Assembly: GCA_905182535.1 (NCBI GenBank)
Contig: CAJJBZ010000014.1
Span: 18,689 to 82,688 of the forward strand
Direction: 5' to 3'
DNA from: an uncultured Planktomarina sp.
GTDB lineage: Bacteria > Pseudomonadota > Alphaproteobacteria > Rhodobacterales > Rhodobacteraceae
DNA length: 64,000 nucleotides
In this document: positions 8,358 to 18,337 of the stretch, piece by piece
How the letters are laid out: each line of letters begins with the position of its first letter
How positions within the stretch are numbered: the first letter of the stretch is position 1
Translations under genes and position numbers: made by a program
Notes under the pieces: generated by a model
Databases searched by the model: none
The model's input: the letters and a program-made list of their open reading frames with translations, nothing else
What the model was told of the DNA's origin: nothing

Positions 8358-9452
8358 ATGTCTAAAATTAAGTCTGTCAAAACGCGTCTGTTTGAAATTC
8401 CACTAGATGAAATCTTAGTCGATGCCAAACATGGCGATCATTCATTTTTCCACCTCATTACAGCCACTATAGTCCTAGAAGATAACTCTATAGGCACAGG
8501 TTACACCTACAATGGTGGCCGTGGCGGGCATGCAACAGCCTCAATGATACATCATGATCTGGCGCCTTTTCTTATTGGCAAGGACGCAACAGATATCGAA
8601 AGTATTTACGATGATATGCAGTGGCACATGCACTACGTGGGGCGTGGTGGGATTTTGAGCTTTGCCATATCTGCTATCGACATCGCTTTGTGGGATATTC
8701 GCTGCCGACAGATAGGCCAGCCTTTATGGAAAATTGCTGGGGGACATGGTAATATCTGTCATGCCTATGGAGGTGGGATTGATCTTGGTTTCCCCCTGCC
8801 AAAACTATTAAATCACGTGCGGGGCTACCTAGAAGCGGGTTTAAATGCAGTCAAAATTAAAGTAGGGCGGCCAAGCTTGGCAGAGGACATCGAACGCATT
8901 TGTGCGGTACGTAGTATGATCGGGCCAGATGCAAAATTTATGATCGATGCCAATTATTCAATGACAGTTGATCAAGCAATTAAATTAGCCAACGCTGTGA
9001 AAAATCAAAATATCCTGTGGTTTGAAGAGCCTATCATTCCAGACGATTATAAAGGCTATTCCAAAATAACGAAGGCGACTGGTATGCCAGTTGCCCAAGG
9101 AGAAAATCTTCACACCATCTATGAATTCAAGTTAGCAATGGAATATTGTAATTTGAGTTACATACAACCAGACGCATCAAACTGTGGTGGTATCACCGGC
9201 TGGCTTCAGGTTGCAGTGCTCACCTCAGGCACCAACGTGAAGCTGTGTAGCCACGGAATGCAGGAACTGCATGTTAGCCTCGTTTCTTCACAAGCCAACG
9301 GCGGATGGTTGGAGGTGCATTCATTTCCAATCGATCGCTACACAATCCGCCCTCTTGTCATCAGAAATAAAATGGCTGTTGCCCCAGATACACCGGGCAT
9401 CGGAGTGGAGTTCGACTGGGATAGAATTTCTCAATATGAGGCTGTTTTGTAA
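8358..9452 (+). CDS. Mandelate racemase/muconate lactonising-type enolase superfamily enzyme, 364 aa
   Basis: The catalytic barrel shows the MR-subgroup pattern: KIKVG (K-x-K base), metal ligands in DANYS, EEP and GEN, then a late His in CSHGMQEL. These enzymes abstract the alpha proton of an acid sugar, usually to dehydrate it. ATG 8358 ([12 protein letters not shown]) has GGGAAACTGGA before it; the in-frame start at 8310 gives an unlikely N-terminal extension. It opens the plus strand of the sugar-acid block. The substrate cannot be fixed from sequence alone. Confidence 0.85.
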   Translation: MSKIKSVKTRLFEIPLDEILVDAKHGDHSFFHLITATIVLEDNSIGTGYTYNGGRGGHATASMIHHDLAPFLIGKDATDIESIYDDMQWHMHYVGRGGILSFAISAIDIALWDIRCRQIGQPLWKIAGGHGNICHAYGGGIDLGFPLPKLLNHVRGYLEAGLNAVKIKVGRPSLAEDIERICAVRSMIGPDAKFMIDANYSMTVDQAIKLANAVKNQNILWFEEPIIPDDYKGYSKITKATGMPVAQGENLHTIYEFKLAMEYCNLSYIQPDASNCGGITGWLQVAVLTSGTNVKLCSHGMQELHVSLVSSQANGGWLEVHSFPIDRYTIRPLVIRNKMAVAPDTPGIGVEFDWDRISQYEAVL

Positions 9453-9660
9453 TAACTTTTGACGCGGATACTATGATCAAACATACTTATGCTGATAGTA
9501 AAACTACTTTAAGAACATTTTAATCTTACTAAATACTTATCCCTGACAAGTTAAAATCAGTACTGAGCAGCAAGCGCCAGAACGTCATATTCCTACCCTC
9601 CTTAATAAAAAGGCAGAGCCAAGGAAATATCGCTTTAATAGCTTGTGATGCTTAGTGGTA

Positions 9661-10881
9661 CTAATCAATATTACTTTTCGCTTGACCTGAATTTTGCATA
9701 TAGCTGTAAGACGCCATAACCCCCCGCAACTCAGCCAGTCCGCGCATTCTCCCAATTAATGGATAGCCAGGGGTACTATCACCGCCAAGGTCACTCAACA
9801 ACTCTTGGCCGTGATCAGGGCGCATGGGGATTTGCCAGTCAACACGCCCCTCAGCACATCGCCGTTTCTGCTCTGCCATTAGGGCGTGGACAGTACCAAC
9901 CATGTCGGTGTCTCCCTCTAAATGAGCCGCCTCAAAAAAATTAGGCATATCAGACAGAGAACCTATAATTCGTTTTGTGTTTCTCAAATGTGCAAAATGG
10001 ATGCGCGGGCCATGTTTTTGTACGAATGCAGGCCCATCAAAACTCTGTGCAACACCTAACGATCCAGTGCATAGCGTTGCACCGTTAGCAGGTAGGTCAA
10101 CTGCATCCAAAACTGCGCCATAATCATCGCTGGTAGACATCACTCTTGGTAGTCCTAAAAGAGAAAATGGCGGGTCATCAGGATGACAGCACATGCGCAC
10201 CCCAAGCTGCTGAGCAACAGGAGCAACTTCCGACAAAAAGTCTACCAGGTTTGCCCGCAAACGTTGCGGCGTAATACCAGAATAAGTTTCTAACAATAAG
10301 CGTACATCCTCAACGCTCCAGCTATCATTAGCCCCCGGTAGTCCAGCCGTAATATTTTTTTTCAGCAAGGTTTTAGCACTATCAGACATTCCACAAAAAC
10401 GCGCATAGGCCGCAGCACTAACAGCATCTGAATAGTCATCAACACCTGCAGAACGCTCTAAGATATGCAGATCAAATACAGCAAAATCAACTAGATCAAA
10501 GAGCATCGCTGCTCCGCCATGCGGTTGCTGCGCACGCAACTCCGTACGCGTCCAATCCAGTATCGGCATAAAGTTGTAGCAGACCACTTTAATATCCTGC
10601 GCAGCCAAAGCCCGCAAACTGGTCTTATACGCGGCAAGGTGTTTTTGCATTTGCCCAGTTTGGGTTTTGATTGCTTCCGAGACAGGCAGACTTTCGACAA
10701 CATCCCAATCATAGCCAGCCATACTCAGTACAGACTTTCGTTCCAAAATTCTTTTGCTTGTCCAGGCTTCACCGGGTGGAACGTCATGTAATGCGGTTAC
10801 AATCCCCTCAACCCCCACCTGATGCAAATCTGTCAATTTGATTGGGTCCTCCGGACCGAACCAACGCCAACATTGCTTCAT
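9661..10881 (-). CDS. uxuA: Mannonate dehydratase UxuA, 406 aa
   Basis: It starts MKQCWRWFGPEDPI, the canonical UxuA N-terminus, and carries the metal-site block MCCHPDDPP, then HFAHLRN and MRPDHG. It converts D-mannonate to 2-keto-3-deoxygluconate. ATG 10881 overlaps the upstream oxidoreductase stop as ATGA, so I prefer it to ATG 10890. It is the last gene of a minus-strand operon with three Gfo-type oxidoreductases and works downstream of UxaC and UxuB encoded divergently. Confidence 0.95.
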   Translation of the reverse strand: MKQCWRWFGPEDPIKLTDLHQVGVEGIVTALHDVPPGEAWTSKRILERKSVLSMAGYDWDVVESLPVSEAIKTQTGQMQKHLAAYKTSLRALAAQDIKVVCYNFMPILDWTRTELRAQQPHGGAAMLFDLVDFAVFDLHILERSAGVDDYSDAVSAAAYARFCGMSDSAKTLLKKNITAGLPGANDSWSVEDVRLLLETYSGITPQRLRANLVDFLSEVAPVAQQLGVRMCCHPDDPPFSLLGLPRVMSTSDDYGAVLDAVDLPANGATLCTGSLGVAQSFDGPAFVQKHGPRIHFAHLRNTKRIIGSLSDMPNFFEAAHLEGDTDMVGTVHALMAEQKRRCAEGRVDWQIPMRPDHGQELLSDLGGDSTPGYPLIGRMRGLAELRGVMASYSYMQNSGQAKSNID

Positions 10882-11930
10882 GGCATCCATCCTTTATAGA
10901 GTTCATGCTCAGGCATTAGGGGTAGATTTACCCGCTCCCCTGTGCGTGAACTATGATAAATTGCAGTGACAAGGGCTATTGATGCAGCCCCATCTTCTAA
11001 AGTAACGGCAAAGTTTTCTTGCTCATTTATGGCCTTGCCTATTTCGGTAAAAAAACCTTCGAATCCAACCGCCTCAGGTGGTGCATCAACAACAGCCTTA
11101 TCAATTTCATGCTGCTGGTCTTTAAAACGCGCAGTAAAAGTCCAGGGCTGCGCCCCTGGTGCATAGGGTGCAGTACCAGAGGTTGCCGTCAAGTTTTCAA
11201 AAATAAACCGTAATCTTGTTTCATCGCCTGCTGCACCAAGAGTAATGCTGCTTGTACAAAGCGCCCCAGAGGCCATGGCAAAGGTAATGGACGCACAGTC
11301 CTCAGTCTCAATCTCATTGACTCGAGTGGCGGTCATCGCTGACAGGGCGGCAACGTCACCCGCAATATGTGTTAGAAGATCATGATTGTGGATAGCGTGC
11401 CCCAAAATAGCACCACCACGTTCACCAGACCAGGTACCACGCCAGGGAACGGAATAATAATCATATCCCCTTGACCAGTGAGTTTCCAACGAAGCCACCT
11501 GCACCTGTCCAGCTAATCCGGACCCCATGAGGTGGCGTAGCTGGGCCAATGATGGGCCCCACCGATACTGAAACACTGGAAAAACATGGCAACCATTTTG
11601 TTTTGCAGCAGCTGCAATCCTGTCCACATCAGCAAGTGAGGTTGCCAGTGGCTTTTCACAGATTACATGCTTTCCAAAATTTAACGCATCGAGTGTAACT
11701 GAAACGTGTAAATGCGGCGGCAAACAAATATCTATTACGCCTATTTCTGGATCAGTAAGTACGTCTGAGATGTCAGTCAGAGCCGCGAAGGTATCCCCAA
11801 ACCGAATTTCTTCGATACGCTCTAAGTTTTGGTCAACAACAGCCACTACTCGGAACTCACTCGGAAGCTCCCGTAACGCCGCAAGATGTTCACGACCAAT
11901 ACCAGCACCAATAATAGCAATATTAATCAT
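10878..11930 (-). CDS. Gfo/Idh/MocA-family oxidoreductase, 350 aa
   Basis: An N-terminal Rossmann fold begins INIAIIGAGIGREH. The family EKP motif is present as CEKPLATSLADVD, and a central HAIHNHDLL matches the catalytic His region. ATG 11930 overlaps the previous gene stop (ATGA); the extension to 11984 is discarded. Enzymes of this family oxidise or reduce sugars and cyclitols with NAD(P). Its place directly before uxuA suggests conversion of a related sugar acid into the mannonate route. Confidence 0.88.
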   Translation of the reverse strand: MINIAIIGAGIGREHLAALRELPSEFRVVAVVDQNLERIEEIRFGDTFAALTDISDVLTDPEIGVIDICLPPHLHVSVTLDALNFGKHVICEKPLATSLADVDRIAAAAKQNGCHVFPVFQYRWGPSLAQLRHLMGSGLAGQVQVASLETHWSRGYDYYSVPWRGTWSGERGGAILGHAIHNHDLLTHIAGDVAALSAMTATRVNEIETEDCASITFAMASGALCTSSITLGAAGDETRLRFIFENLTATSGTAPYAPGAQPWTFTARFKDQQHEIDKAVVDAPPEAVGFEGFFTEIGKAINEQENFAVTLEDGAASIALVTAIYHSSRTGERVNLPLMPEHELYKGWMP

Positions 11931-12929
11931 TCTAGTTCTGCCATTTGCTGCGCGCGCAATGCCAATTCCATTACAGTAAAACAATGCACTTGGCTCATAG
12001 CCGTTTCTGACCGATGCTCAATATCATATGCTAGACGTGAAAAGTACGGAAGACCTGCACCTGATGCATCAATTTTTTCACTCTTAGATTGGTTTACTAA
12101 AATCAAGTGATCAGTGCCTTTTCTACCACCAACATCTACATACTTACGAAGCTCAAGATAGCCTTCAGTTCCAAGAATCGTTAGGCGCCCATCGCCCCAA
12201 GTAGGCAGGGCATCCGGAGTGAACCAATCCACCCTGATATAACCAGTGCCTTGCTCACTCCGTAGGTTAATTTCACCAAAATCTTGAAAACCAGGTAATT
12301 GCTTTCTTTGTAGTATTTTCAGCTAATGCACGGGTAATCTGCGCAGTATCAGAGCCTGTATAATGTAAAAACTGATCAATTTGATGTGACGCAATATCAG
12401 TTAGTATACCGCCGAACCGTTCCCGCTGAAAAAACCAATCCGGCCGCGTTGTACGGTTCAGGCGGTGTGGACCAAGGCCTACAGTTTGGACAACTTTTCC
12501 AATCGCACCTGCAGCGACTAACTCAGATGCACGCGTACTAACTGGCGTCTCAAACCGTTCTGAAAAGTTAACTGACCAAATACGGCTCGTTTCTTGTACA
12601 ACAGATTTAATTTCACCCAACTGCGCTAATGTAGTACATCCAGGCTTATCGCTCATAACATCCATTCCATGTTGCATGGCAGCGACCGTTAATTGGGCAC
12701 GATCCGCAGGAATAGCAGAGACTAATGCCAGATCTGCACCGCATTCAAGTGCATCTTCCAAGCGTACGAAGCGAGGTAGGTCTGGAAATCTTTCAGTATA
12801 ACCACTTAACGTTTCTGGCGTTCCTTGTGTCCAGAAACCAAGGCATTTAACGCCAGCTTTTTCCATATTATCGGTCATGCCATAAATATGGCGATGATCC
12901 AGCCCAAGGGCGACACAACTTAATGACAT
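11927..12929 (-). pseudogene. Gfo/Idh/MocA-family oxidoreductase, single frameshift
   Basis: The first part (12929 to about 12300) has the NAD domain with DKPGC in place of EKP and DIASHQIDQFL. It then runs into nonsense after ENTTKKAI. Dropping one base near 12299-12303 gives PGFQDFGEINLRSEQGTGY and joins the second part (DWFTPDALPTWGDGR...), which ends at 11927 overlapping the next ATG. Its start overlaps the preceding gene by 10 bp. Structure is otherwise complete, so the defect may be a sequence error. Confidence 0.75.
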
Positions 12930-13945
12930 AGTGGAACCTTTACACGTTGCCCGCTCCGGTTTGCAGTTTCCATTGCATCAATCAGCGCATGAGACCGCAA
13001 AGCGCTCCGCCCCGGTGCCATGGGCAGTTGAGTTTTAGACAATGAAGACGCAAAATTCTCAATTACAGATTGGTGCCAGGCATGGGTGAAGGCCATCGGA
13101 TTAGATCCACCACCCGTTGCTTCGGCCGTACCAAGCACCTCGACCTCACCGTTGAAATACCGGACAGTCAACACACCTGATCCAAGGTGCGCCGAGGCTT
13201 TGGTGCCTTGGATGGTTATCGTCTCCGCATGGCCGGGATAGGAAGCGGTTGTCGCTATCAAGCTCCCAATTGCCCCACATTGCATCTCGAACAGTGCCCC
13301 GGCCCAATCTTCAGCCTCAAGCACGTGCAACTTGGTGCGTCGCATCATCGCTTGAACAGATGTTACAGGCCCAAGTAGCCACATAGCCAAATCAAGTGTA
13401 TGAATTGCCTGTGAAATCATAACGCCGCCACCATCACGCCCGTAGGTGCCACGTCCTGGAGCATCATAGTAATTTTGATCACGCCACCATGGGACACGTA
13501 GGTCAACAGTAGAAATTTCGCCCAAAGCACTAGCTTCGATTGCAGATTTTAGCTCCACAGAAGCTTCACGTGCACGATGTTGAAATACAATGCCCAATGG
13601 TACTGAAGCAGTTTCACAAATTTCAACAATCTCAGTTGCCGCAGCAAAATTTCGTTCTACCGGCTTTTCCATCAAGATAGGCTTTTTCGCTGCAACTAGC
13701 GTTTCAACAATTTCAAGTCTCGCATCAGGGGGCGTGGCGAGAATAACAAAATCAATCGTCGAGTCTTCGGCTATTTCAGCCACCGATGCGTAAGCCCGAG
13801 TTCTGTTTTCCACTGCAAAAGTGGCAGTGCGCGCAGGGTCGCGCCCCAATACACCATGCAGTTTCAAACCCTGATCAGAGCTACGTATTGCAGTTACGTG
13901 CGTTGCCGCAACCATACCCAAACCGATTAAGGCAATATTCATCAT
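12920..13945 (-). CDS. Gfo/Idh/MocA-family oxidoreductase, 341 aa
   Basis: It begins MMNIALIGLGMVAATH with a Rossmann glycine motif and carries MEKPVERNF (EKP) and SQAIHTLDLAMWL. An N-terminal extension up to 14029 is possible by frame but would overlap the divergent uxaC promoter. It is the first gene of the minus-strand operon (three Gfo-type genes, then uxuA). Its role is inferred to be interconversion of uronic or aldonic acid derivatives. Confidence 0.88.
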   Translation of the reverse strand: MMNIALIGLGMVAATHVTAIRSSDQGLKLHGVLGRDPARTATFAVENRTRAYASVAEIAEDSTIDFVILATPPDARLEIVETLVAAKKPILMEKPVERNFAAATEIVEICETASVPLGIVFQHRAREASVELKSAIEASALGEISTVDLRVPWWRDQNYYDAPGRGTYGRDGGGVMISQAIHTLDLAMWLLGPVTSVQAMMRRTKLHVLEAEDWAGALFEMQCGAIGSLIATTASYPGHAETITIQGTKASAHLGSGVLTVRYFNGEVEVLGTAEATGGGSNPMAFTHAWHQSVIENFASSLSKTQLPMAPGRSALRSHALIDAMETANRSGQRVKVPLCH

Positions 13946-14042
13946 GCTTCCCAATTTTTTATTATTTTGAAGCATTGCGCAGGTAAGATGCAAGCTGCAA
14001 TATGGACTTAATCCTGAAAACATCGCCATCGGAGCGCCAAAA

Positions 14043-15407
14043 GTGACAAGTAATTTAAATGCATCCTCAGAGGCAATCTATCAAGCGATCAAAAGACTGC
14101 CAATTGTCTCTCCACATGGCCATTGTGATCCAATTTGGTTTGCTCAAAACAAGGAATTTAAAAATCCAGCTGAACTTCTGGTCATTCCTGATCACTACGT
14201 CTCTCGCATGCTATACTCACAAGGTATTTCGTTGTCTGATTTAGGGATTGGATCTCCAGGTCAAGGTGCCAACCCACGAGAAATTTTTCGGATTTTTGCA
14301 AAAAATTGGCATCTTTTTTTAGGCACGCCATCACGCGTTTGGATGGAATATGTGCTGCGTGAAACCTTTCAAATCCCAACCGAACTATCAGCACTGACGG
14401 CAGATTCAATATATGATCAACTTACAGAGAAATTAGGACAAGATAACTATCGTCCTCGCGCATTATTTGACCGATTCAACATCGAAATACTCGCTACGAC
14501 AGACTCCGCGTTGGATGGGCTTAACCATCATGCAACCATCAAGGCTAGCGACTGGACTGGACGTGTAATACCAACATTTAGACCTGATGGCGTGCTGGAT
14601 CCACTTGATCCTAGCTTTGTTCAAAATCTGCAAGAATTGGAGAAATTAACAGAGTGTGATTTAGGTAGTTACTCTGGGTATCTTGATGCAATTCGGTCCC
14701 GACGTGCATACTTTGTCAAAATGGGCGCCACTGCAACAGACCACGCGATTGAAGTTATCCATACTGAGTGGCTGGACCATCCTGATATTTTATACCAAAG
14801 CCTGAAACTGGGCACCGGCACATTAGAAGATGCCCGACGGTTCTATGGACATATGCTGATTGAAATGGCTCAGATGTCCGTTGAGGATGGGCTCACCATG
14901 CAAATTCATGGTGGTAGTCGCCGTAATACAAATACCAAATTACTTTTTGAATTTGGACGCGATATAGGCGCAGATATTCCCATTTCTGTTGACTGGGTGC
15001 GAGGATTAGATGCGCTTTTAAACCGCGTAGGGCATATCACAAACTTGACGATCATCTTGTTTACCCTGGACGAAAGCACTTACACACGGGATCTGGCCCC
15101 AATGGCAGGGCACTGGCCCTGCCTCCGCATTGGCCCCCCGTGGTGGTTCCACGACAGCGCTAATGGTATCGCACGATACTTTAATCAGGTTGTTGAGACC
15201 GCAGGCTATTATAACCTCGCCGGATTTAACGACGATACACGCGCATTTATGTCTATCCCTGCGCGACATGATTTATGGCGGCGCGGTGTGGCTTTACACT
15301 TAGCCGAGCAAATGGATAAAGGCCTATTTGGCCGTGACCATGCAGAGGATTTGGCGCGGCTATTAGCAACTGACTTGGCTCGTCGCGTTTATAGGATAGC
15401 TGATTAA
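14043..15407 (+). CDS. uxaC: Uronate isomerase UxaC, 454 aa
   Basis: This amidohydrolase-superfamily enzyme converts D-glucuronate to D-fructuronate and D-galacturonate to D-tagaturonate. The metal motif is SPHGHCDP near residue 24. RVWMEYVL, IHGG and the late block AGFNDDTRAF fit the family, and length is close to the usual 470 aa. The start is GTG (14043) with GGAG eight bases upstream. It is divergent from the Gfo-uxuA operon across about 97 bp and is followed directly by uxuB. Confidence 0.95.
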   Translation: MTSNLNASSEAIYQAIKRLPIVSPHGHCDPIWFAQNKEFKNPAELLVIPDHYVSRMLYSQGISLSDLGIGSPGQGANPREIFRIFAKNWHLFLGTPSRVWMEYVLRETFQIPTELSALTADSIYDQLTEKLGQDNYRPRALFDRFNIEILATTDSALDGLNHHATIKASDWTGRVIPTFRPDGVLDPLDPSFVQNLQELEKLTECDLGSYSGYLDAIRSRRAYFVKMGATATDHAIEVIHTEWLDHPDILYQSLKLGTGTLEDARRFYGHMLIEMAQMSVEDGLTMQIHGGSRRNTNTKLLFEFGRDIGADIPISVDWVRGLDALLNRVGHITNLTIILFTLDESTYTRDLAPMAGHWPCLRIGPPWWFHDSANGIARYFNQVVETAGYYNLAGFNDDTRAFMSIPARHDLWRRGVALHLAEQMDKGLFGRDHAEDLARLLATDLARRVYRIAD

Positions 15408-16604
15408 ATGGGACTTATTATTCATTTTGGTCTTGGTAACTTTGCCCGCGCACATTTGCTTGATTATACGGCAGATGCCGGAGGCTGGGATGTTGTTGCA
15501 GTAAGCTTGCGCTCACCAACAGTCCGAGATGGTCTTGCAGCTCAGGGGTTTTCTTACACCCTAAATGTGCAAGGCCAAGGGCTTAAACGGATTCAAATTT
15601 TGAAAGACGTTCTAGTAGCCTCAGAAGGATTTCAAGTAATTTTAGATACAATGGCAACTGCTGATATTATATCTGCTACAGTCACAGAAAAAGGCTACCA
15701 CCTAAATACTGATGGTAAGCTTGATTTCCAAGATCCAGCTATCTTATCAGATTTAGTGGGCAATTCTATCCAGACGCTCATTGGTTTCATAGCACATAGC
15801 TTGGCGAATCGCACTAACCCAGTCACCGTTTTAAGTTGCGACAATCGTGTTGAAAATGGGACTACGTTGCAAAAAGCAGTGGCTGATTTTGCGACTGCTG
15901 CAGATCTTAAAATCAACTGGAAAGACGCTAGCTTTCCAAACTCCATGGTAGATCGGATCACCCCCGCAACCACCGACGCCATAAGAGCAATCAGTGACGA
16001 TCCCATGGCCGTCCCCACCGAAGCTTTTCGTGAATGGGTTATTGAGGACAACTTCTCAGGTCCTTGCCCCAAATGGCCAGAAGTTCAATTTGTGCGTGAT
16101 GTGCAGCCCCATGAATTACGCAAGCTTCGGATGTTAAATGGTGCGCATTCTTTGTTAGCCTATGCAGGGCTGGCCCAAGGCTATACTTACGTGCACGAAG
16201 CGATTTCTGATCCAGCTTTGCGCAGCCAAGTGCAACAGCTTATGATAGATGCTGGCGCCACCTTGCCCATAGCGGTGCGCGACCAAGTGCCTGGCTATGC
16301 AAAGGCCTTATTAACTCGGTTTGAAAATGTGGCGCTTGCACATCGACTTGATCAGATAGCCATGGATGGAAGTCAAAAAGTACCCTACCGCTTTTTGGAA
16401 ACCTTGCGTGTCAGTAGCTCTCCCGCACTAATAAGAGCCGTCAGGTCTTGGGTAACATTTTGCCGTGCGCAAACCGCACAAGGCCTGCCTTTAAATGACC
16501 CTAAGGCTAAAGAAATCGCAAAAGCGGCAAATTCAGAAAACCCTGAAATAGCCTTGCTGGAATTGCTAGATGCCGCTGATTTAGCTCATCTCATTCAGGG
16601 ATGA
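15408..16604 (+). CDS. uxuB: Mannitol dehydrogenase-family fructuronate/tagaturonate reductase, 398 aa
   Basis: The N-terminal NAD domain starts IIHFGLGNFARAH. The polyol dehydrogenase catalytic pattern K-x5-N-x2-H is seen in KLRMLNGAHSLLAY, and EDNFSGPCPKWPEVQFV is a family block. The ATG directly follows the uxaC TAA, so the two are translationally coupled. It should reduce D-fructuronate to D-mannonate. Because no separate uxaB is seen, it might also serve tagaturonate (inference). It is shorter than E. coli UxuB (486 aa). Its 3' end overlaps the convergent kdgK by 14 bp. Confidence 0.88.
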   Translation: MGLIIHFGLGNFARAHLLDYTADAGGWDVVAVSLRSPTVRDGLAAQGFSYTLNVQGQGLKRIQILKDVLVASEGFQVILDTMATADIISATVTEKGYHLNTDGKLDFQDPAILSDLVGNSIQTLIGFIAHSLANRTNPVTVLSCDNRVENGTTLQKAVADFATAADLKINWKDASFPNSMVDRITPATTDAIRAISDDPMAVPTEAFREWVIEDNFSGPCPKWPEVQFVRDVQPHELRKLRMLNGAHSLLAYAGLAQGYTYVHEAISDPALRSQVQQLMIDAGATLPIAVRDQVPGYAKALLTRFENVALAHRLDQIAMDGSQKVPYRFLETLRVSSSPALIRAVRSWVTFCRAQTAQGLPLNDPKAKEIAKAANSENPEIALLELLDAADLAHLIQG

Positions 16605-17456
16605 TAGCTCCCCGATACTGCACGACGGCCTTCGCTAAATTATGCCCCATAATCAGCGCCTCAGCTTGGGTTTTACCAGAAAATAATGCACCCAAGTATC
16701 CACCATTAAAGCTATCACCTGCCGCTGTGGTATCCACAACGTTTGGAGCTGAGTGATAGCCATGAAATACTTCACCGCCTAACGAAAGCGGCCCCTGCTC
16801 ACCTCTCTTTAAAGCTCCTGACTTTGCGCTGGATAAAAACCGCATTGAGACTTGGTCCGTAGTTTCAGAAAACAAGTCCATTTCATCATCCATTGAGGGT
16901 AGTGCAATATCGGCGCGCATCCACAATGCGGATGTGATCTCCTGTGAATGCTGGCGGCTTTCCCAAAGGCGTGGTCGAAAATTACTGTCAAAAATTAATT
17001 CAATAGCTGAGTTGTTCAACCATTCAACAAAAGCTAACCTTATGGCATGAGGTAAAATTGCCATCGAAATACCAGGACAAATACACTGCATCATAATTTT
17101 CTAAGACGCTGAAATCACTGTCTAAAAATAACTGCCGGGCTGCGCTATTATTACGCCAATATGTGAAGCTACGCTCACCTTCGGAAGATGTGGTAATACC
17201 ATATAGTCCCGGTGACCCATCAGAGAATCCGCTGTATTCGAGAGGTTCCCAAACCATGCTGAGAGATAAAATCAAAAATGCGCGCCGAAAATGGATCACA
17301 CCCAAGGCAGGTGATATAATCAACCCTCAATTTGGGCGCCGTACGGTGCAAATAGATGGCGGTGTTGAGAGTGTCACCAGCAACACTGACCTGCGTATCT
17401 TCGCCGATCAATGATAATTCAATCATAGCTTCACCGACACAGGCAACTCGCTTCAT
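16591..17456 (-). pseudogene. kdgK: 2-keto-3-deoxygluconate kinase KdgK (PfkB family), two frameshifts
   Basis: Three frames together encode one PfkB kinase. The start is MKRVACVGEAMIEL with VAGDTLNTAIYL; the middle is GSPGLYGITTSSEGERSFTY; the end is DTTAAGDSFNGGYLGALF, the PfkB signature with catalytic Asp. One extra base near 17221 and another near 17071 break it. ATG 17456 overlaps the EamA gene stop (ATGA). KdgK phosphorylates KDG for the Entner-Doudoroff aldolase, so loss would block this pathway unless another copy exists. Sequence error is a real alternative. Confidence 0.8.
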
Positions 17457-18334
17457 TTTCGTTCTCTTCTCCAAATAATGAGCCCAGCGCTCATAATGAC
17501 GATAGCACCAAAAATGGTACCCATGTCTGGGACTGTCCCAAATAATAAGTATCCCCAGATCGCCACGAATACCAGAAATGAATAGGTGAACGGCATAAGT
17601 TGGTTTGCAGTGCCAAAGCGGTGTGCATTTGTCAGCAGCTGATGCCCAGCCCAGCCCAAAACACCAAGGCTTATCAAAACGAGCATTCCCCATGTGGTTG
17701 CCGGTTGCGTCCACACCCAAATCGCAAAAGGAAGCATTAATAAGGTCCCAACCAGTCCCATATAAAACTGCATGGTTTCGACCGCAACAATGCCAGACAG
17801 CCTACGCGTCATAAGCGAATAGAGAGCCAAGGCTATGGCATTGTAAATGATCATCAGCATTGCAGGGTGGAAGGCAGTGCCGAATGGACGTACAACGATC
17901 AAAACACCAATAAAACCAAGCAAAATGACCCCCCAACGCCATGGCTCCACCTTTTCGCGCAGAACAGAAACTGACAGAAAGCATACCAAAACTGGGCTTG
18001 AAAACATGATTGCTGATACAACTGTTAAAGGCAAAAACTGTAAGGCGTAGAAGTTGGAAAGGGTGGCAGACACTAGGAGTAACGCCCTGCTGATCACCTG
18101 CCACAAATGCCCGGTCTGAAAGCGATTCAGCTGAAAGCCATCCTTGGCGATCACGCCAATCGAGATCACAAAATGTCCAGCATATCGCATGAAGGCCAGC
18201 TGGAATGCGGGTATGCCAGCCAGAGCGAGCCATTTTGCACCCGTATCCACCCATGAAAACATAAGCCAGGCTGCAAGCATCAATATGATGCCGTAGCGTG
18301 GAAAATTAGCCATTGGCTTTGCGATAACGGCCAT
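17453..18334 (-). CDS. EamA/DMT-family membrane transporter, 293 aa
   Basis: About ten hydrophobic segments in two EamA repeats are visible (for example YGIILMLAAWLMFSW near the start and FGAIVIMSAGLIIWRRERK at the end). The substrate is unknown. It lies between the HIBADH-like gene and kdgK with a 4-bp overlap, so it may export or import a sugar-acid intermediate (inference). Confidence 0.85.
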   Translation of the reverse strand: MAVIAKPMANFPRYGIILMLAAWLMFSWVDTGAKWLALAGIPAFQLAFMRYAGHFVISIGVIAKDGFQLNRFQTGHLWQVISRALLLVSATLSNFYALQFLPLTVVSAIMFSSPVLVCFLSVSVLREKVEPWRWGVILLGFIGVLIVVRPFGTAFHPAMLMIIYNAIALALYSLMTRRLSGIVAVETMQFYMGLVGTLLMLPFAIWVWTQPATTWGMLVLISLGVLGWAGHQLLTNAHRFGTANQLMPFTYSFLVFVAIWGYLLFGTVPDMGTIFGAIVIMSAGLIIWRRERK

Positions 18335-18337
18335 AAA

